From Tenuifilum thalassicum (GTDB lineage: Bacteria > Bacteroidota > Bacteroidia > Bacteroidales > Tenuifilaceae): a stretch of 64,000 nucleotides of DNA. The stretch spans positions 2,712,581-2,776,580 of the forward strand of contig NZ_CP041345.1 in NCBI RefSeq assembly GCF_013265555.1, given 5' to 3'. The stretch's first letter is position 1, and the number at the start of each line of letters is the position of its first letter. The position numbers and the translations under genes were made by a program. Positions 56,244-64,000 of this stretch are shown piece after piece. The notes under the pieces are model-generated. The model had not been told where the DNA came from and did not search any database. It worked only from the letters and a program-made list of their open reading frames with translations.

Positions 56244-56590
56244 TAATTCAAGATTTCAGATTCAAGACTTGTCCGGCATTGACGGATTTCAGACTTGTCC
56301 GGCATTGACGGATTCAAGATTTGTCCTGCGTTGACGGATTTAAGAATTGTCATATGATCTTCCGATACATTCCGAATGTTTCCGAATCATTCCGAATCCT
56401 TCTTCCTTCCAAGGACCCCTCCAAACCTCCCCTGAGAGGGGAGGCTTAACTCCCCTCTCCTTTTCAGGAGAGGGGCAGGGGGTGAGGTCAAAAAAATTCG
56501 AAACTCCAAAAACAAAAAACTAAACACGGTCTCAAATCTTCCGAATCCTTCCGATTATTTCCGATTCGTTCCGAATCATTCCTTCAAATT
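56244..56590. repeat. Gamma units, element epsilon and TTCCGA repeats of R6
   Basis: Three TGTCC...GACGGATT units (56274-56350), the AATTGTCATATGATCTTCCG end, element epsilon (56399-56529, near-identical to R2 and R3), and a short TTCCGATTATTTCCGATT run. No leader or payload follows; the block runs straight to the infB terminator, so it closes the cassette array. Confidence 0.65.
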
Positions 56591-56611
56591 CTTTAAACCC
56601 CACTAAGTGCA

Positions 56612-56637
56612 ACAAAAAAAGGTTGCCGAAGCAACCT
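56612..56637 (-). terminator. Terminator after infB
   Basis: On the minus strand AGGTTGC-TTCG-GCAACCT is a perfect 7-bp stem with a stable TTCG tetraloop, followed by TTTTTTT. It ends the rimP-nusA-infB operon. Confidence 0.92.
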
Positions 56638-56659
56638 CTCAAGATTCTTTATAGTAGGA

Positions 56660-59560
56660 TTAAAGTTTTCGTTTAACCTCAACTTCGTGGAAGCCTTCTA
56701 CGAAATCGCCAACTTTAATATCGTTAAAGTTCTTAATGTTCAGGCCGCACTCAAAACCAGCAGATACTTCCTTAACATCATCCTTAAATCGTTTAAGCGA
56801 TTCAAGCTCACCTGTATAAATTACAATACCATCGCGGATGAGTCGAACCTTGTTGTTTCTTGAGATTTTACCGTCGCGAACAATACATCCAGCAACAGTT
56901 CCAACCTTCGAAATCTTGAACACATTGAGGACTTCAGCTGAACCGGTAATCTCTTCCTTGATTTCAGGTGCAAGCATTCCCTCAATTGCATCCTTGATCT
57001 CGTTAATTGCATCGTAGATGATTGAGTAAAGACGGATATCTATTTCTTCCTTTTCGGCTAGCTTTCGGGCACCTGCTGAAGGTCGAACCTGGAAACCGAT
57101 CACAATAGCATTTGATGCTGCTGCCAGAAGGATATCGGATTCTGATATTTGACCAACGGCTTTATGAATTACGTTAACCTGTACCTGTTCGGTTGAAAGT
57201 TTGATAAGGGCGTCGGATAGGGCCTCAATTGAACCATCCACATCACCTTTAACAACAAGGTTTAGCTCTTTAAAGTTGCCGATAGCAATACGACGACCAA
57301 TCTCGTCGAGTGTAATATGCTTTTTGGTTTTTAAGCTTTGCATTCGAACTAGCTGCTCACGTTTGTTTGCTATTTCGCGAGCCTCCTTGTCGGAATCAAG
57401 GATGTTAAAATAATCTCCAGCTTGGGGCGCACCATTCAACCCAATTACCTGAACGGGTGTTGATGGTCCTGCTTCTTGAATTCTTTGGCCGCGCTCATTA
57501 AACATTGCTTTTACGTGGCCATAGTAGATACCTGCGAGCATGATGTCGCCTTGGTGAAGTGTTCCGTTTTGAACCAAAACGGTGGCAACATATCCACGGC
57601 CTTTATCGAGAGATGATTCAATAACAGTACCAGTTGCCTTCCTTTTTGGATTGGCTTTAAGCTCTTGAAGCTCAGCTTCAAGTAGTACTTTCTCAAGAAG
57701 TTTGTCAACATTAAGACCTTGCTTTGCCGAAATTTCTTGGCATTGGTATTTACCGCCCCAATCCTCAACAAGGTAGTTCATGTTTGCCAACTCACCTTTG
57801 ATTTTTTCGGGGTCGGCAGTCGGTTTATCTATTTTGTTTATAGCAAAAACAATAGGAACACCAGCAGCACTTGCGTGGTTAATAGCCTCAACAGTTTGGG
57901 GCATAACTGCATCATCAGCAGCAACCACAATGATTGCCACATCGGTTAGCTTAGCACCACGTGCACGCATAGCGGTAAACGCTTCGTGTCCAGGGGTATC
58001 TAGGAAAGTGATTCTTTTTCCATCTTCAACCTCAACGCTGTAAGCACCAATGTGCTGGGTAATTCCTCCAGCCTCACCAGCAATTACATTTGAATGGCGG
58101 ATGTAGTCGAGCAGTGATGTTTTTCCGTGATCGACATGGCCCATTACGGTAACAATGGGTGGACGAGGTACTAAATCCTCAGGTCTATCTTCCTCTTCTT
58201 CTTTTATGTCTTCTTGCAAATCGGCGCTAATGAATTCAACCTGATATCCAAACTCATCGGCAACAAGAGCCATGGTTTCTGCATCAAGACGTTGGTTGAT
58301 TGAAACCATTAGGCCAAGATTCATACATACATCAATAACATCGGTAACTGGTACGTTCATCATAGCCGACAGCTCATTGGCCGAAACGAACTCAGTAACC
58401 TTAAGAATTTTCTTTTCCTGTTCTTGGCGTTCTAACTCCTCGCGCTGACGTGCACTTAGTACCTCACGTTTCTCACGACGATATTTTGAACTCTTAGTCT
58501 TTCCTTTACTAGTAAGACGTGCAAGAGTTTCTTTAATTTGACGTTGTACCTCTTCTTCGTCTACCTCAGGTCGGATAACTTTTTTCTTTTTCTTCTTAAG
58601 CTTTTTGGCTTTGTTATCCTCCTTGCGCTTTGGATCGGAGGTATTAGCTGGAGTCCCAGGCTTGTCGGGAGTAGCCTTTTCTCCCTTTTTAATGCGTTTC
58701 CTTTTTTTCTTTTTAGCATCCTTGTCAAAATCGGATGAAGAGGCAACAGGTTTTTTCTTCGTTTCAAACTGGCTTAAATCAATCTTCCCTTTAATGGTAG
58801 GCCCAGTTAACTTTTCTACTTTAGCCTTATAAACCTCCTCTTGCTTATCTTCTGAACTTGCTTCTGCTGTAGGTTCAGCAGGCTTTTCCTTTTTCTCCTC
58901 TTGTTCTTGCTTGGGCTCTTTATCTTCTTGCTTTTCTTTTGACTTTTCCTTCTCTTCTTTTTTATCCTTTTTGCTCTTTTTGGATGATTCTATATCTATT
59001 TTTCCAACCACTTTTGGTTGTTCAACCTTTACTTCGGTTTTTATTTCTTCTGGTTCAGGGCGTTTTTCCTCTTTGGTGATTGAGGTATCCTCTTCCTTCT
59101 TGTTAGCAGTAGGTTCTTCCTTAGGCTCTGGTTCGCTTTTTTGTTTCTTTTTAGCACCTTTGTCTAAATCGATTTTACCTTTAACCTTCAAATCGATTTT
59201 AGGTTTTTCTATTTCAATGGGTTTCGCAGCCTCAATGGTTGTGGTTTTTATAATAACCTCGTCGTCAGTCGATTCTTCGGTTGGCTCTTCTTCTTCGCTT
59301 TCAATATCATCAATTGATATTGATTTTTTCTTATCCCTTAGAGCCTTGAGGTTTTCTTTTTGTTGTTCTGTTTTTTTCTTTAGATCGAGTTCGCTGCCAA
59401 ACTCATCTTCTAATATAGAAACAACATTTCCATCAACCTTAGCGTTAGGGTCGTTACTTACATCGTATCCCTTTTTGTGAAGAAAATCTACCAGCGTCCC
59501 CACGCCAACGTTGAACTCTTTTGCTAACTTACTGAGCCTAATTTTTTTTTCGCTTGTCAT
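56660..59560 (-). CDS. infB: Translation initiation factor IF-2
   Basis: GTPase that brings initiator tRNA to the ribosome. The 966 residues have an IF2_N domain ([20 protein letters not shown]), a long Lys/Glu-rich linker (about 65-330), a second N-terminal subdomain (about 370-450), and the G domain with [15 protein letters not shown] near residue 471, DTPGHEAF and NKID. Domains II-IV follow, ending [20 protein letters not shown]. The length is large because of the linker, typical for Bacteroidota. Last gene of rimP-nusA-infB. Confidence 0.96.
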   Translation of the reverse strand: MTSEKKIRLSKLAKEFNVGVGTLVDFLHKKGYDVSNDPNAKVDGNVVSILEDEFGSELDLKKKTEQQKENLKALRDKKKSISIDDIESEEEEPTEESTDDEVIIKTTTIEAAKPIEIEKPKIDLKVKGKIDLDKGAKKKQKSEPEPKEEPTANKKEEDTSITKEEKRPEPEEIKTEVKVEQPKVVGKIDIESSKKSKKDKKEEKEKSKEKQEDKEPKQEQEEKKEKPAEPTAEASSEDKQEEVYKAKVEKLTGPTIKGKIDLSQFETKKKPVASSSDFDKDAKKKKRKRIKKGEKATPDKPGTPANTSDPKRKEDNKAKKLKKKKKKVIRPEVDEEEVQRQIKETLARLTSKGKTKSSKYRREKREVLSARQREELERQEQEKKILKVTEFVSANELSAMMNVPVTDVIDVCMNLGLMVSINQRLDAETMALVADEFGYQVEFISADLQEDIKEEEEDRPEDLVPRPPIVTVMGHVDHGKTSLLDYIRHSNVIAGEAGGITQHIGAYSVEVEDGKRITFLDTPGHEAFTAMRARGAKLTDVAIIVVAADDAVMPQTVEAINHASAAGVPIVFAINKIDKPTADPEKIKGELANMNYLVEDWGGKYQCQEISAKQGLNVDKLLEKVLLEAELQELKANPKRKATGTVIESSLDKGRGYVATVLVQNGTLHQGDIMLAGIYYGHVKAMFNERGQRIQEAGPSTPVQVIGLNGAPQAGDYFNILDSDKEAREIANKREQLVRMQSLKTKKHITLDEIGRRIAIGNFKELNLVVKGDVDGSIEALSDALIKLSTEQVQVNVIHKAVGQISESDILLAAASNAIVIGFQVRPSAGARKLAEKEEIDIRLYSIIYDAINEIKDAIEGMLAPEIKEEITGSAEVLNVFKISKVGTVAGCIVRDGKISRNNKVRLIRDGIVIYTGELESLKRFKDDVKEVSAGFECGLNIKNFNDIKVGDFVEGFHEVEVKRKL

Positions 59561-59616
59561 AAAGGCTTTTTCCCTGATTTATATTAATTCAATGCAAAAC
59601 TAAACTAAAGAAAATA

Positions 59617-60855
59617 CTATTCAAATTCTGCCTTAAGAATTCTAATAATTTCTTTAACAGTATCCTCTTCTAAGTCGGTTCTTTTAACCAGCTCATCAAA
59701 GGGTATTTCTAGAACGCTTTTTGCTGTATCACAGCCAATTCCTTTAAGTACATCGATGATCCATTCATCAATTTCATCAACAAATTCATCGATACTAACA
59801 TCCTCCTCGTCTTCGGAAGCTGCTTCGCGGTATACGTCAATTTCGTATCCGGTTAGCTGGCTGGCTAGTTTGATGTTGTATCCACCCTTACCAATTGCTA
59901 ACGAAACTTCAGAAGGTTTAAGGTAAACCTCTGCTCGCTTATTATCTTCATCTATCTTAATAGAAGAAATTTTAGCGGGGCTTAATGCGCGTTGAATATA
60001 TAGCTGAGTGTTTGATGTATAGTTAATTACATCTATGCTTTCGTTACGAAGTTCACGCACTATTCCATGAATCCTACTTCCTTTCATCCCAACACAAGCT
60101 CCCACCGGATCAACTCGTTCATCGTAAGATTCAACGGCCACTTTAGCTCTTTCGCCAGGAATGCGAACAATCTTTTTAATGGTGATTAAACCATCGAATA
60201 TTTCTGGAACTTCCAGCTCGAAAAGGCGCTCAAGAAATGCGTTTGCAGTTCTTGATAGTATAATTTGCGGATTGTTATTGCGCATTTCAACCTTATAAAC
60301 CACAGCGCGGATTGTGTCGCCTTTCCTGTAAAAGTCTGAGGGTATCTGTTCCGATTTTGGAAGAATTAGCTCATTCCCTTCATCATCAAGTACAAGAATT
60401 TCTTTTTTCCAAACCTGATAAACCTCACCAGTAATGATTTCGCCAATTCTATCTTTATACTTGCTGTAAAGATTATTTCTCTCAAGTTCCATTATGCGGG
60501 AAGTGAGGTTCTGACGCAATGAAAGGATTGCCCTACGACCAAATTCAGAGAGGGAAACCTCAGAGGTAACTTCCTCGCCAACCTCGTAATCTTCGTCAAT
60601 CTTTCTAGCCTCTGATAGCGAGATCTGACGATTTGGATCCTCTACTTCACCATCCTCAACAACTTCTCGGTTCCTGTAAATTACAAAATCACCCTTATCA
60701 ATGTTGATGATTATGTCGAAGTTATCGTCTGATCCATAAAGCTTCACAAGCATGCTTCTGAACACATCCTCAAGCACGCTCATCATTGTTGGCCTGTCGA
60801 TATTTTTGAGTTCCTTAAACTCTAAAAACGAATCAATCAGATTTAGATTCTCCAT
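59617..60855 (-). CDS. nusA: Transcription termination/antitermination factor NusA
   Basis: Binds RNA polymerase and stabilises hairpin pauses. The 412 residues contain the N-terminal polymerase-binding domain, an S1 domain (GEIITGEVYQVWKKEILVLD), and two KH domains with DPVGACVGMKGSRIHGIVRELR and EVSLAIGKGGYNIKLASQLTG. A short helical C-terminus ends the protein; the acidic repeats of enterobacterial NusA are absent, as usual here. Between rimP and infB. Confidence 0.95.
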   Translation of the reverse strand: MENLNLIDSFLEFKELKNIDRPTMMSVLEDVFRSMLVKLYGSDDNFDIIINIDKGDFVIYRNREVVEDGEVEDPNRQISLSEARKIDEDYEVGEEVTSEVSLSEFGRRAILSLRQNLTSRIMELERNNLYSKYKDRIGEIITGEVYQVWKKEILVLDDEGNELILPKSEQIPSDFYRKGDTIRAVVYKVEMRNNNPQIILSRTANAFLERLFELEVPEIFDGLITIKKIVRIPGERAKVAVESYDERVDPVGACVGMKGSRIHGIVRELRNESIDVINYTSNTQLYIQRALSPAKISSIKIDEDNKRAEVYLKPSEVSLAIGKGGYNIKLASQLTGYEIDVYREAASEDEEDVSIDEFVDEIDEWIIDVLKGIGCDTAKSVLEIPFDELVKRTDLEEDTVKEIIRILKAEFE

Positions 60856-60881
60856 TGCTATAATATTTTTCCCTTTTTAGT

Positions 60882-61355
60882 TTACTTAAAACTGACAACT
60901 ACTTTAACCGATTTTGTATCGGAGTAGTTAAAGCTCATCTCCTCTTCAACAAGCTGTTTTTTCTTTTTGCCCTCAACGGCAACTTTTTTTGAAAAGGTTA
61001 TTGTAAATCCTGACTCATCAGCACCGACCAGTTTGCCTTTAAACTTTTCGCCTTTTGCTGTAATAACTTCCAACTCCCTTCCAATGTTTTTAAGGTATTG
61101 GCGTGGCATCTTTAATGGCTGCCCAACTCCAGCCGATGAGACCTCAAGTTCAAAGTCTTCGGTGTCTCTATCTAATGATGACTCTATAGCTCTACTAACA
61201 GCAACACAAGAATCAATTGATACCCCATCGTCAGAATCTACCGTGACAACAATTTTATTATCGGTACTAATAGAAATATCAACTAGAAAAAGATTTTCTT
61301 TTTCTAGAAGGGGTGTAACAATTTCATCTATTCTTTCCTTTGTAATCATTCCCAT
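60882..61355 (-). CDS. rimP: Ribosome maturation factor RimP
   Basis: Assists 30S subunit assembly. The 157 residues contain KIVVTVDSDDGVSIDSCVAV, FELEVSSAGVGQPLKMPRQY and a C-terminal KOW-like SH3 domain. The second Met, two codons in, is an alternative start. First gene of the nusA operon. Confidence 0.92.
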   Translation of the reverse strand: MGMITKERIDEIVTPLLEKENLFLVDISISTDNKIVVTVDSDDGVSIDSCVAVSRAIESSLDRDTEDFELEVSSAGVGQPLKMPRQYLKNIGRELEVITAKGEKFKGKLVGADESGFTITFSKKVAVEGKKKKQLVEEEMSFNYSDTKSVKVVVSFK

Positions 61356-61360
61356 GCTTT

Positions 61361-61390
61361 TAATAAAAACAGGGGACTATGTCCCCTGCC
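61361..61390 (-). promoter_or_regulatory. Leader terminator/attenuator upstream of rimP
   Basis: On the minus strand CAGGGGAC-ATA-GTCCCCTG is a perfect 8-bp stem, followed directly by TTTTTATTA, the form of an intrinsic terminator. It lies between the promoter at 61410-61441 and the rimP ATG, so it is inside the leader RNA and not behind a gene. It could let NusA or polymerase state control its own operon. Confidence 0.6.
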
Positions 61391-61409
61391 GCTGCCAGAA
61401 AAACTTTTG

Positions 61410-61441
61410 CAAATTTAGTAACGTTTTATTGATTATGCAAA
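61410..61441 (-). promoter_or_regulatory. Promoter of the rimP-nusA-infB operon
   Basis: On the minus strand TTTG, 20 bases and TAAATTTG are an excellent match to the Bacteroidota -33/-7 consensus. The predicted start near 61403 gives a leader of about 48 bases. Confidence 0.72.
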
Positions 61442-61537
61442 TTATTGGACTGAAAACCAACTCTATCAATATGACTGTCAGAAGTTGAACTTGCAAATTC
61501 TAAAAAAAATGATGTAATTAGCTAAAAAGGTTATACG

Positions 61538-62668
61538 TTGAAAATAGCTGTAAATACACGTCTTTTGCTAAATGGTAAGTTGGAGGGAATTGGTTGGTTT
61601 ACCTATGAGGTTTTTAAGCGAATAGCACTGAATCATCCCGAACATGAATTCTATTTTATTTTTGATAGGCCTTACTCTGAACTGTTTATTTTTAGTGAGA
61701 ATGTAAAACCCATTGTGTTACCTCCACCTACTCGGCATCCAGTGCTCTGGTACTACTGGTTTGAATATGCATTACCTAATGCACTGAAAAAAATAGATGC
61801 AGATGTTTTTCTTTCTCCAGATGGCTACTTGTCGTTAAGCGTTGATCTGCCACAGGTGGCAGTAATTCATGATATAAACTTTTTTCATTATCCTAAGGGG
61901 TTACCCTTTGTGAAGTCGAGATATTTAAATCACTTTTTCCCAAGATATGCACAAAAAGCTTGTAGGATTGTAACAGTTAGTAATTACTCTAAGCACGATA
62001 TTGCAAAAAATTATAACATTGATTTAGAAAAGATTGATGTTGCTTACAATGGGGCTAGTGAGCAGTTCAAGCCTTTGGATGATGAGGAGAAACAAGCTGC
62101 TAGGCAACGTTACTCAAGCGGCTTGCCATACTTCTTATTTGTTGGCGCGCTTAATCCAAGGAAAAACGTAGCGCGCTTAATTCAGGCATTTGATATTTTT
62201 AAGCAAACAACTGGTTTGCAAGAAAAACTGCTACTTGTTGGAGAACCAATGTTTATGACAAGCGATATTAAAAAGGCTTACCTGCAAAGCCAGTTTAAAG
62301 CCGATATACTATTTTTGGGAAGAAAAGATGTTGCCGAACTGAGTCAAATTACTGGTGCTGCTAAAGCAATTGTATACCCATCTATATTTGAGGGGTTTGG
62401 AATTCCTTTGCTTGAAGCAATGAAATGTGGTGTTCCTGTAGCATCATCTAATACAACAGCTATGCCCGAGGTGGCAGGCGATGCAGCTTTGTATTTCAAT
62501 CCCATGTCGGTAGACGAAATGGCCGAAGCTATGCAGATACTTTCTCGCGACAACAATTTATGTAGCAAACTCTCTGCTGCTGCCCTTGAGCGCCAAAAAA
62601 TGTTTAGCTGGGATGTTACGGCTGATACAGTGTTTAAATCGATTGAAAAATGCCTATCGCAATGTTAG
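61538..62668 (+). CDS. Glycosyltransferase family 4 protein
   Basis: Predicted GT-B enzyme transferring a sugar from a nucleotide donor, probably for envelope polysaccharide. The 376 residues include [20 protein letters not shown] (acceptor domain), [31 protein letters not shown] and the donor-site segment [20 protein letters not shown] with the conserved Glu pair. The start codon is TTG at 61538; the next ATG would remove the glycine-rich loop. It overlaps rnhB. Confidence 0.87.
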   Translation: MKIAVNTRLLLNGKLEGIGWFTYEVFKRIALNHPEHEFYFIFDRPYSELFIFSENVKPIVLPPPTRHPVLWYYWFEYALPNALKKIDADVFLSPDGYLSLSVDLPQVAVIHDINFFHYPKGLPFVKSRYLNHFFPRYAQKACRIVTVSNYSKHDIAKNYNIDLEKIDVAYNGASEQFKPLDDEEKQAARQRYSSGLPYFLFVGALNPRKNVARLIQAFDIFKQTTGLQEKLLLVGEPMFMTSDIKKAYLQSQFKADILFLGRKDVAELSQITGAAKAIVYPSIFEGFGIPLLEAMKCGVPVASSNTTAMPEVAGDAALYFNPMSVDEMAEAMQILSRDNNLCSKLSAAALERQKMFSWDVTADTVFKSIEKCLSQC

Positions 62669-63240
62669 AAGTTTGCTTACATAAAGATATGATTGAAGCA
62701 GGCTGCGATGAAGCAGGCCGAGGTTGTTTGGCGGGTCCTGTTTTTGCTGCAGCAGTAATCCTCCCGAATGATTTTAACGAGCCCCTTATCAACGACTCCA
62801 AACTTTTAACGCATAAACAACGTGAGAAGCTACGAGAGGTTATAGAGCACTATGCCGTTGATTGGGCGGTAGCCATGGTTTCTAATCAAGAGATTGATGA
62901 AATAAACATACTTAATGCATCAATACTGGCAATGCATAGAGCCATAGAAAGTTTGAAGAAAAAAAGGCCCCAGCATTTGCTTATTGATGGAAATAGGTTT
63001 AAACCTTATAGCGATATACCACACACCTGCATAGTGAAAGGTGATTCTAAGTTTTTACCCATTGCTGCAGCATCAATACTTGCTAAAACTCATAGAGATG
63101 AGTTTATGACAAGAATCAGCAAAGAATATCCTTACTACCAGTGGGAGGTAAACAAAGGTTATCCTACAAAAAAACATCGAGAAGGCATTGCTAAGAATGG
63201 TATTTCGCCGTATCATCGAAAAAGTTTTAAGCTTTTATAG
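62650..63240 (+). CDS. rnhB: Ribonuclease HII
   Basis: Removes ribonucleotides from RNA/DNA hybrids. Active-site residues are visible in [15 protein letters not shown] (Asp-Glu), LLIDGNRF (Asp) and the C-terminal [20 protein letters not shown]. The ORF overlaps the glycosyltransferase end by 19 bases; the ATG at 62662 is an alternative start with a 7-base overlap. Co-transcription is likely. Confidence 0.94.
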   Translation: MPIAMLEVCLHKDMIEAGCDEAGRGCLAGPVFAAAVILPNDFNEPLINDSKLLTHKQREKLREVIEHYAVDWAVAMVSNQEIDEINILNASILAMHRAIESLKKKRPQHLLIDGNRFKPYSDIPHTCIVKGDSKFLPIAAASILAKTHRDEFMTRISKEYPYYQWEVNKGYPTKKHREGIAKNGISPYHRKSFKLL

Positions 63241-63324
63241 TCAATATTTGTTAATTAGATGCTACTTGTTTAAACCAAATAAGGCAATACAAATCGAAAT
63301 ACTAAACTTTAAAAACTAAAAACT

Positions 63325-64000
63325 ATGATTAAAAAGCTAAAAGTTCTATTTCTTGGGCTATTTTTCCTGGCTACAACAGCTGTAAAAGCCGACGAAGGGA
63401 TGTGGTTGCTACCGCTCCTAAAGAAGTACAATATTGAAGTTATGAAGCAGAAAGGCTTTAAGCTAACTGCCGAAGATATTTACAACATCAACCAAGCGAG
63501 TATAAAGGATGCTGTAATTATTTTTGGTGGCGGTTGTACTGGGGAGGTGGTTTCCGATCAAGGATTAGTGCTTACAAATCATCACTGCGGTTATGGAGCC
63601 ATTCAGCAGCACAGTACTCCAGAGCACGATTATCTTGAAGATGGTTTTTGGGCAAAATCGTTCGAGGAAGAGATTCCTACTCCTGGCTTATCAGTAACTT
63701 TCTTAGTGCGGATGGAAGATGTTACCGATAAGGTTACTGCTGAGCTAAAGCCTGAAATGTCTGAAGCCGAGCGTGGAAAGATTATTAGGGAAGTTGGTAG
63801 TAAAATATCAAAAGAGGCTACTGAGGGTACTAACTACAAAGCAAGTGTTCGTAGTTTCTTTGGTGGTAACCAGTTTTTCCTTCTGGTTTACGAAGTATTC
63901 AATGATGTTCGACTAGTTGGCGCTCCTCCATCATCAATTGGTAAATTTGGACATGATACCGACAACTGGATGTGGCCACGCCACACTGGAGATTTCTCTG
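63325..64000 (+). CDS. S46 family dipeptidyl-peptidase, 5' part (runs off the window)
   Basis: Periplasmic serine exopeptidase of the DPP7/DPP11 type used by Bacteroidota to process peptides. The visible 225 residues have a signal peptide (MIKKLKVLFLGLFFLATTAV-KA), the mature start DEGMWLLPLLKKYN, the catalytic-His segment LVLTNHHCGYGAIQQHS and the GKFGHDTDNWMWPRHTGDFS segment containing the catalytic Asp. The nucleophile Ser lies outside the window, so DPP7 and DPP11 cannot be separated. Confidence 0.92.
   Translation, partial: MIKKLKVLFLGLFFLATTAVKADEGMWLLPLLKKYNIEVMKQKGFKLTAEDIYNINQASIKDAVIIFGGGCTGEVVSDQGLVLTNHHCGYGAIQQHSTPEHDYLEDGFWAKSFEEEIPTPGLSVTFLVRMEDVTDKVTAELKPEMSEAERGKIIREVGSKISKEATEGTNYKASVRSFFGGNQFFLLVYEVFNDVRLVGAPPSSIGKFGHDTDNWMWPRHTGDFS

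Noticed and set aside
58911-59480. A 189-codon Ser/Phe-rich frame opposite infB
   Set aside because: It mirrors the Lys/Glu-rich IF-2 linker (antisense of AAG/GAA codons) and has no independent signal.

Overview
The window looks like a chromosomal segment of a Bacteroidota member, probably near Bacteroidales/Marinilabiliales. I infer this from TAnnTTTG-type promoters, start codons mostly without Shine-Dalgarno sequences, Bacteroidota-style forms of S4, L17, L36 and NusA, a family S46 dipeptidyl-peptidase, a propeller/SpoIIE sensor protein and the merged ribosomal superoperon. No species can be named from sequence alone.

Layout. 1-8.5 kb: a truncated Na/Pi cotransporter end, dsbD, lnt, an aldehyde dehydrogenase, a LysE-type exporter, a DUF454 membrane protein and ddl. 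8.5-13.4 kb: an AT-rich accessory stretch with a polytopic membrane protein, a WG-repeat lipoprotein, a 28-residue remnant of a tyrosine recombinase and the first block of dispersed repeats (R1). 13.4-22.4 kb: M20 amidohydrolase, alr, a large propeller/Y_Y_Y/SpoIIE phosphatase, a UbiD-type decarboxylase and eno. 22.5-40.3 kb: one minus-strand superoperon rpsL-rpsG-fusA-S10-spc-alpha ending at rplQ, with a promoter before rpsL and a terminator after rplQ. 40.7-44.5 kb: an EF-G paralogue lacking the catalytic GTPase histidine, a cyclophilin, a ProX/YbaK editing protein and a pRiA4b ORF-3-like protein.

44.6-56.6 kb is the most unusual part: four consecutive cassettes (A-D), each made of a repeat block, a conserved coding leader, a variable effector-like C-terminal module and a small candidate immunity gene. 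The leader reads R-H-(T/P)-(F/Y)-S ... N-L-M-D-Y ... G-M-E-E-G-A. It resembles the tail of a metzincin-like pre-toxin domain: third zinc histidine plus Met-turn. The apparent start codon of cassettes C and D is the Met-turn codon itself, so I interpret the units as promoterless, 5'-truncated orphan toxin/immunity modules of a polymorphic toxin whose complete gene lies elsewhere. Payloads are a 763-residue protein with a hydrophobic pre-toxin segment (A), an NlpC/P60-like peptidase with an exported partner (B), an unrecognised AT-rich protein with a multi-pass membrane partner (C) and a C39-like peptidase with an exported partner (D). Three of the four cassettes carry a single-base frameshift in a short homopolymer, while the housekeeping genes around them are intact.

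The spacers between cassettes (R1-R6) are mosaics of several repeat families. One is an approximately 190-bp nested inverted repeat whose stems show compensatory changes. They provide homology for recombination between cassettes.

56.6-64 kb: infB, nusA and rimP (minus strand, with a promoter followed by a terminator-like leader hairpin suggesting attenuation), then a glycosyltransferase, rnhB and the start of an S46 peptidase.
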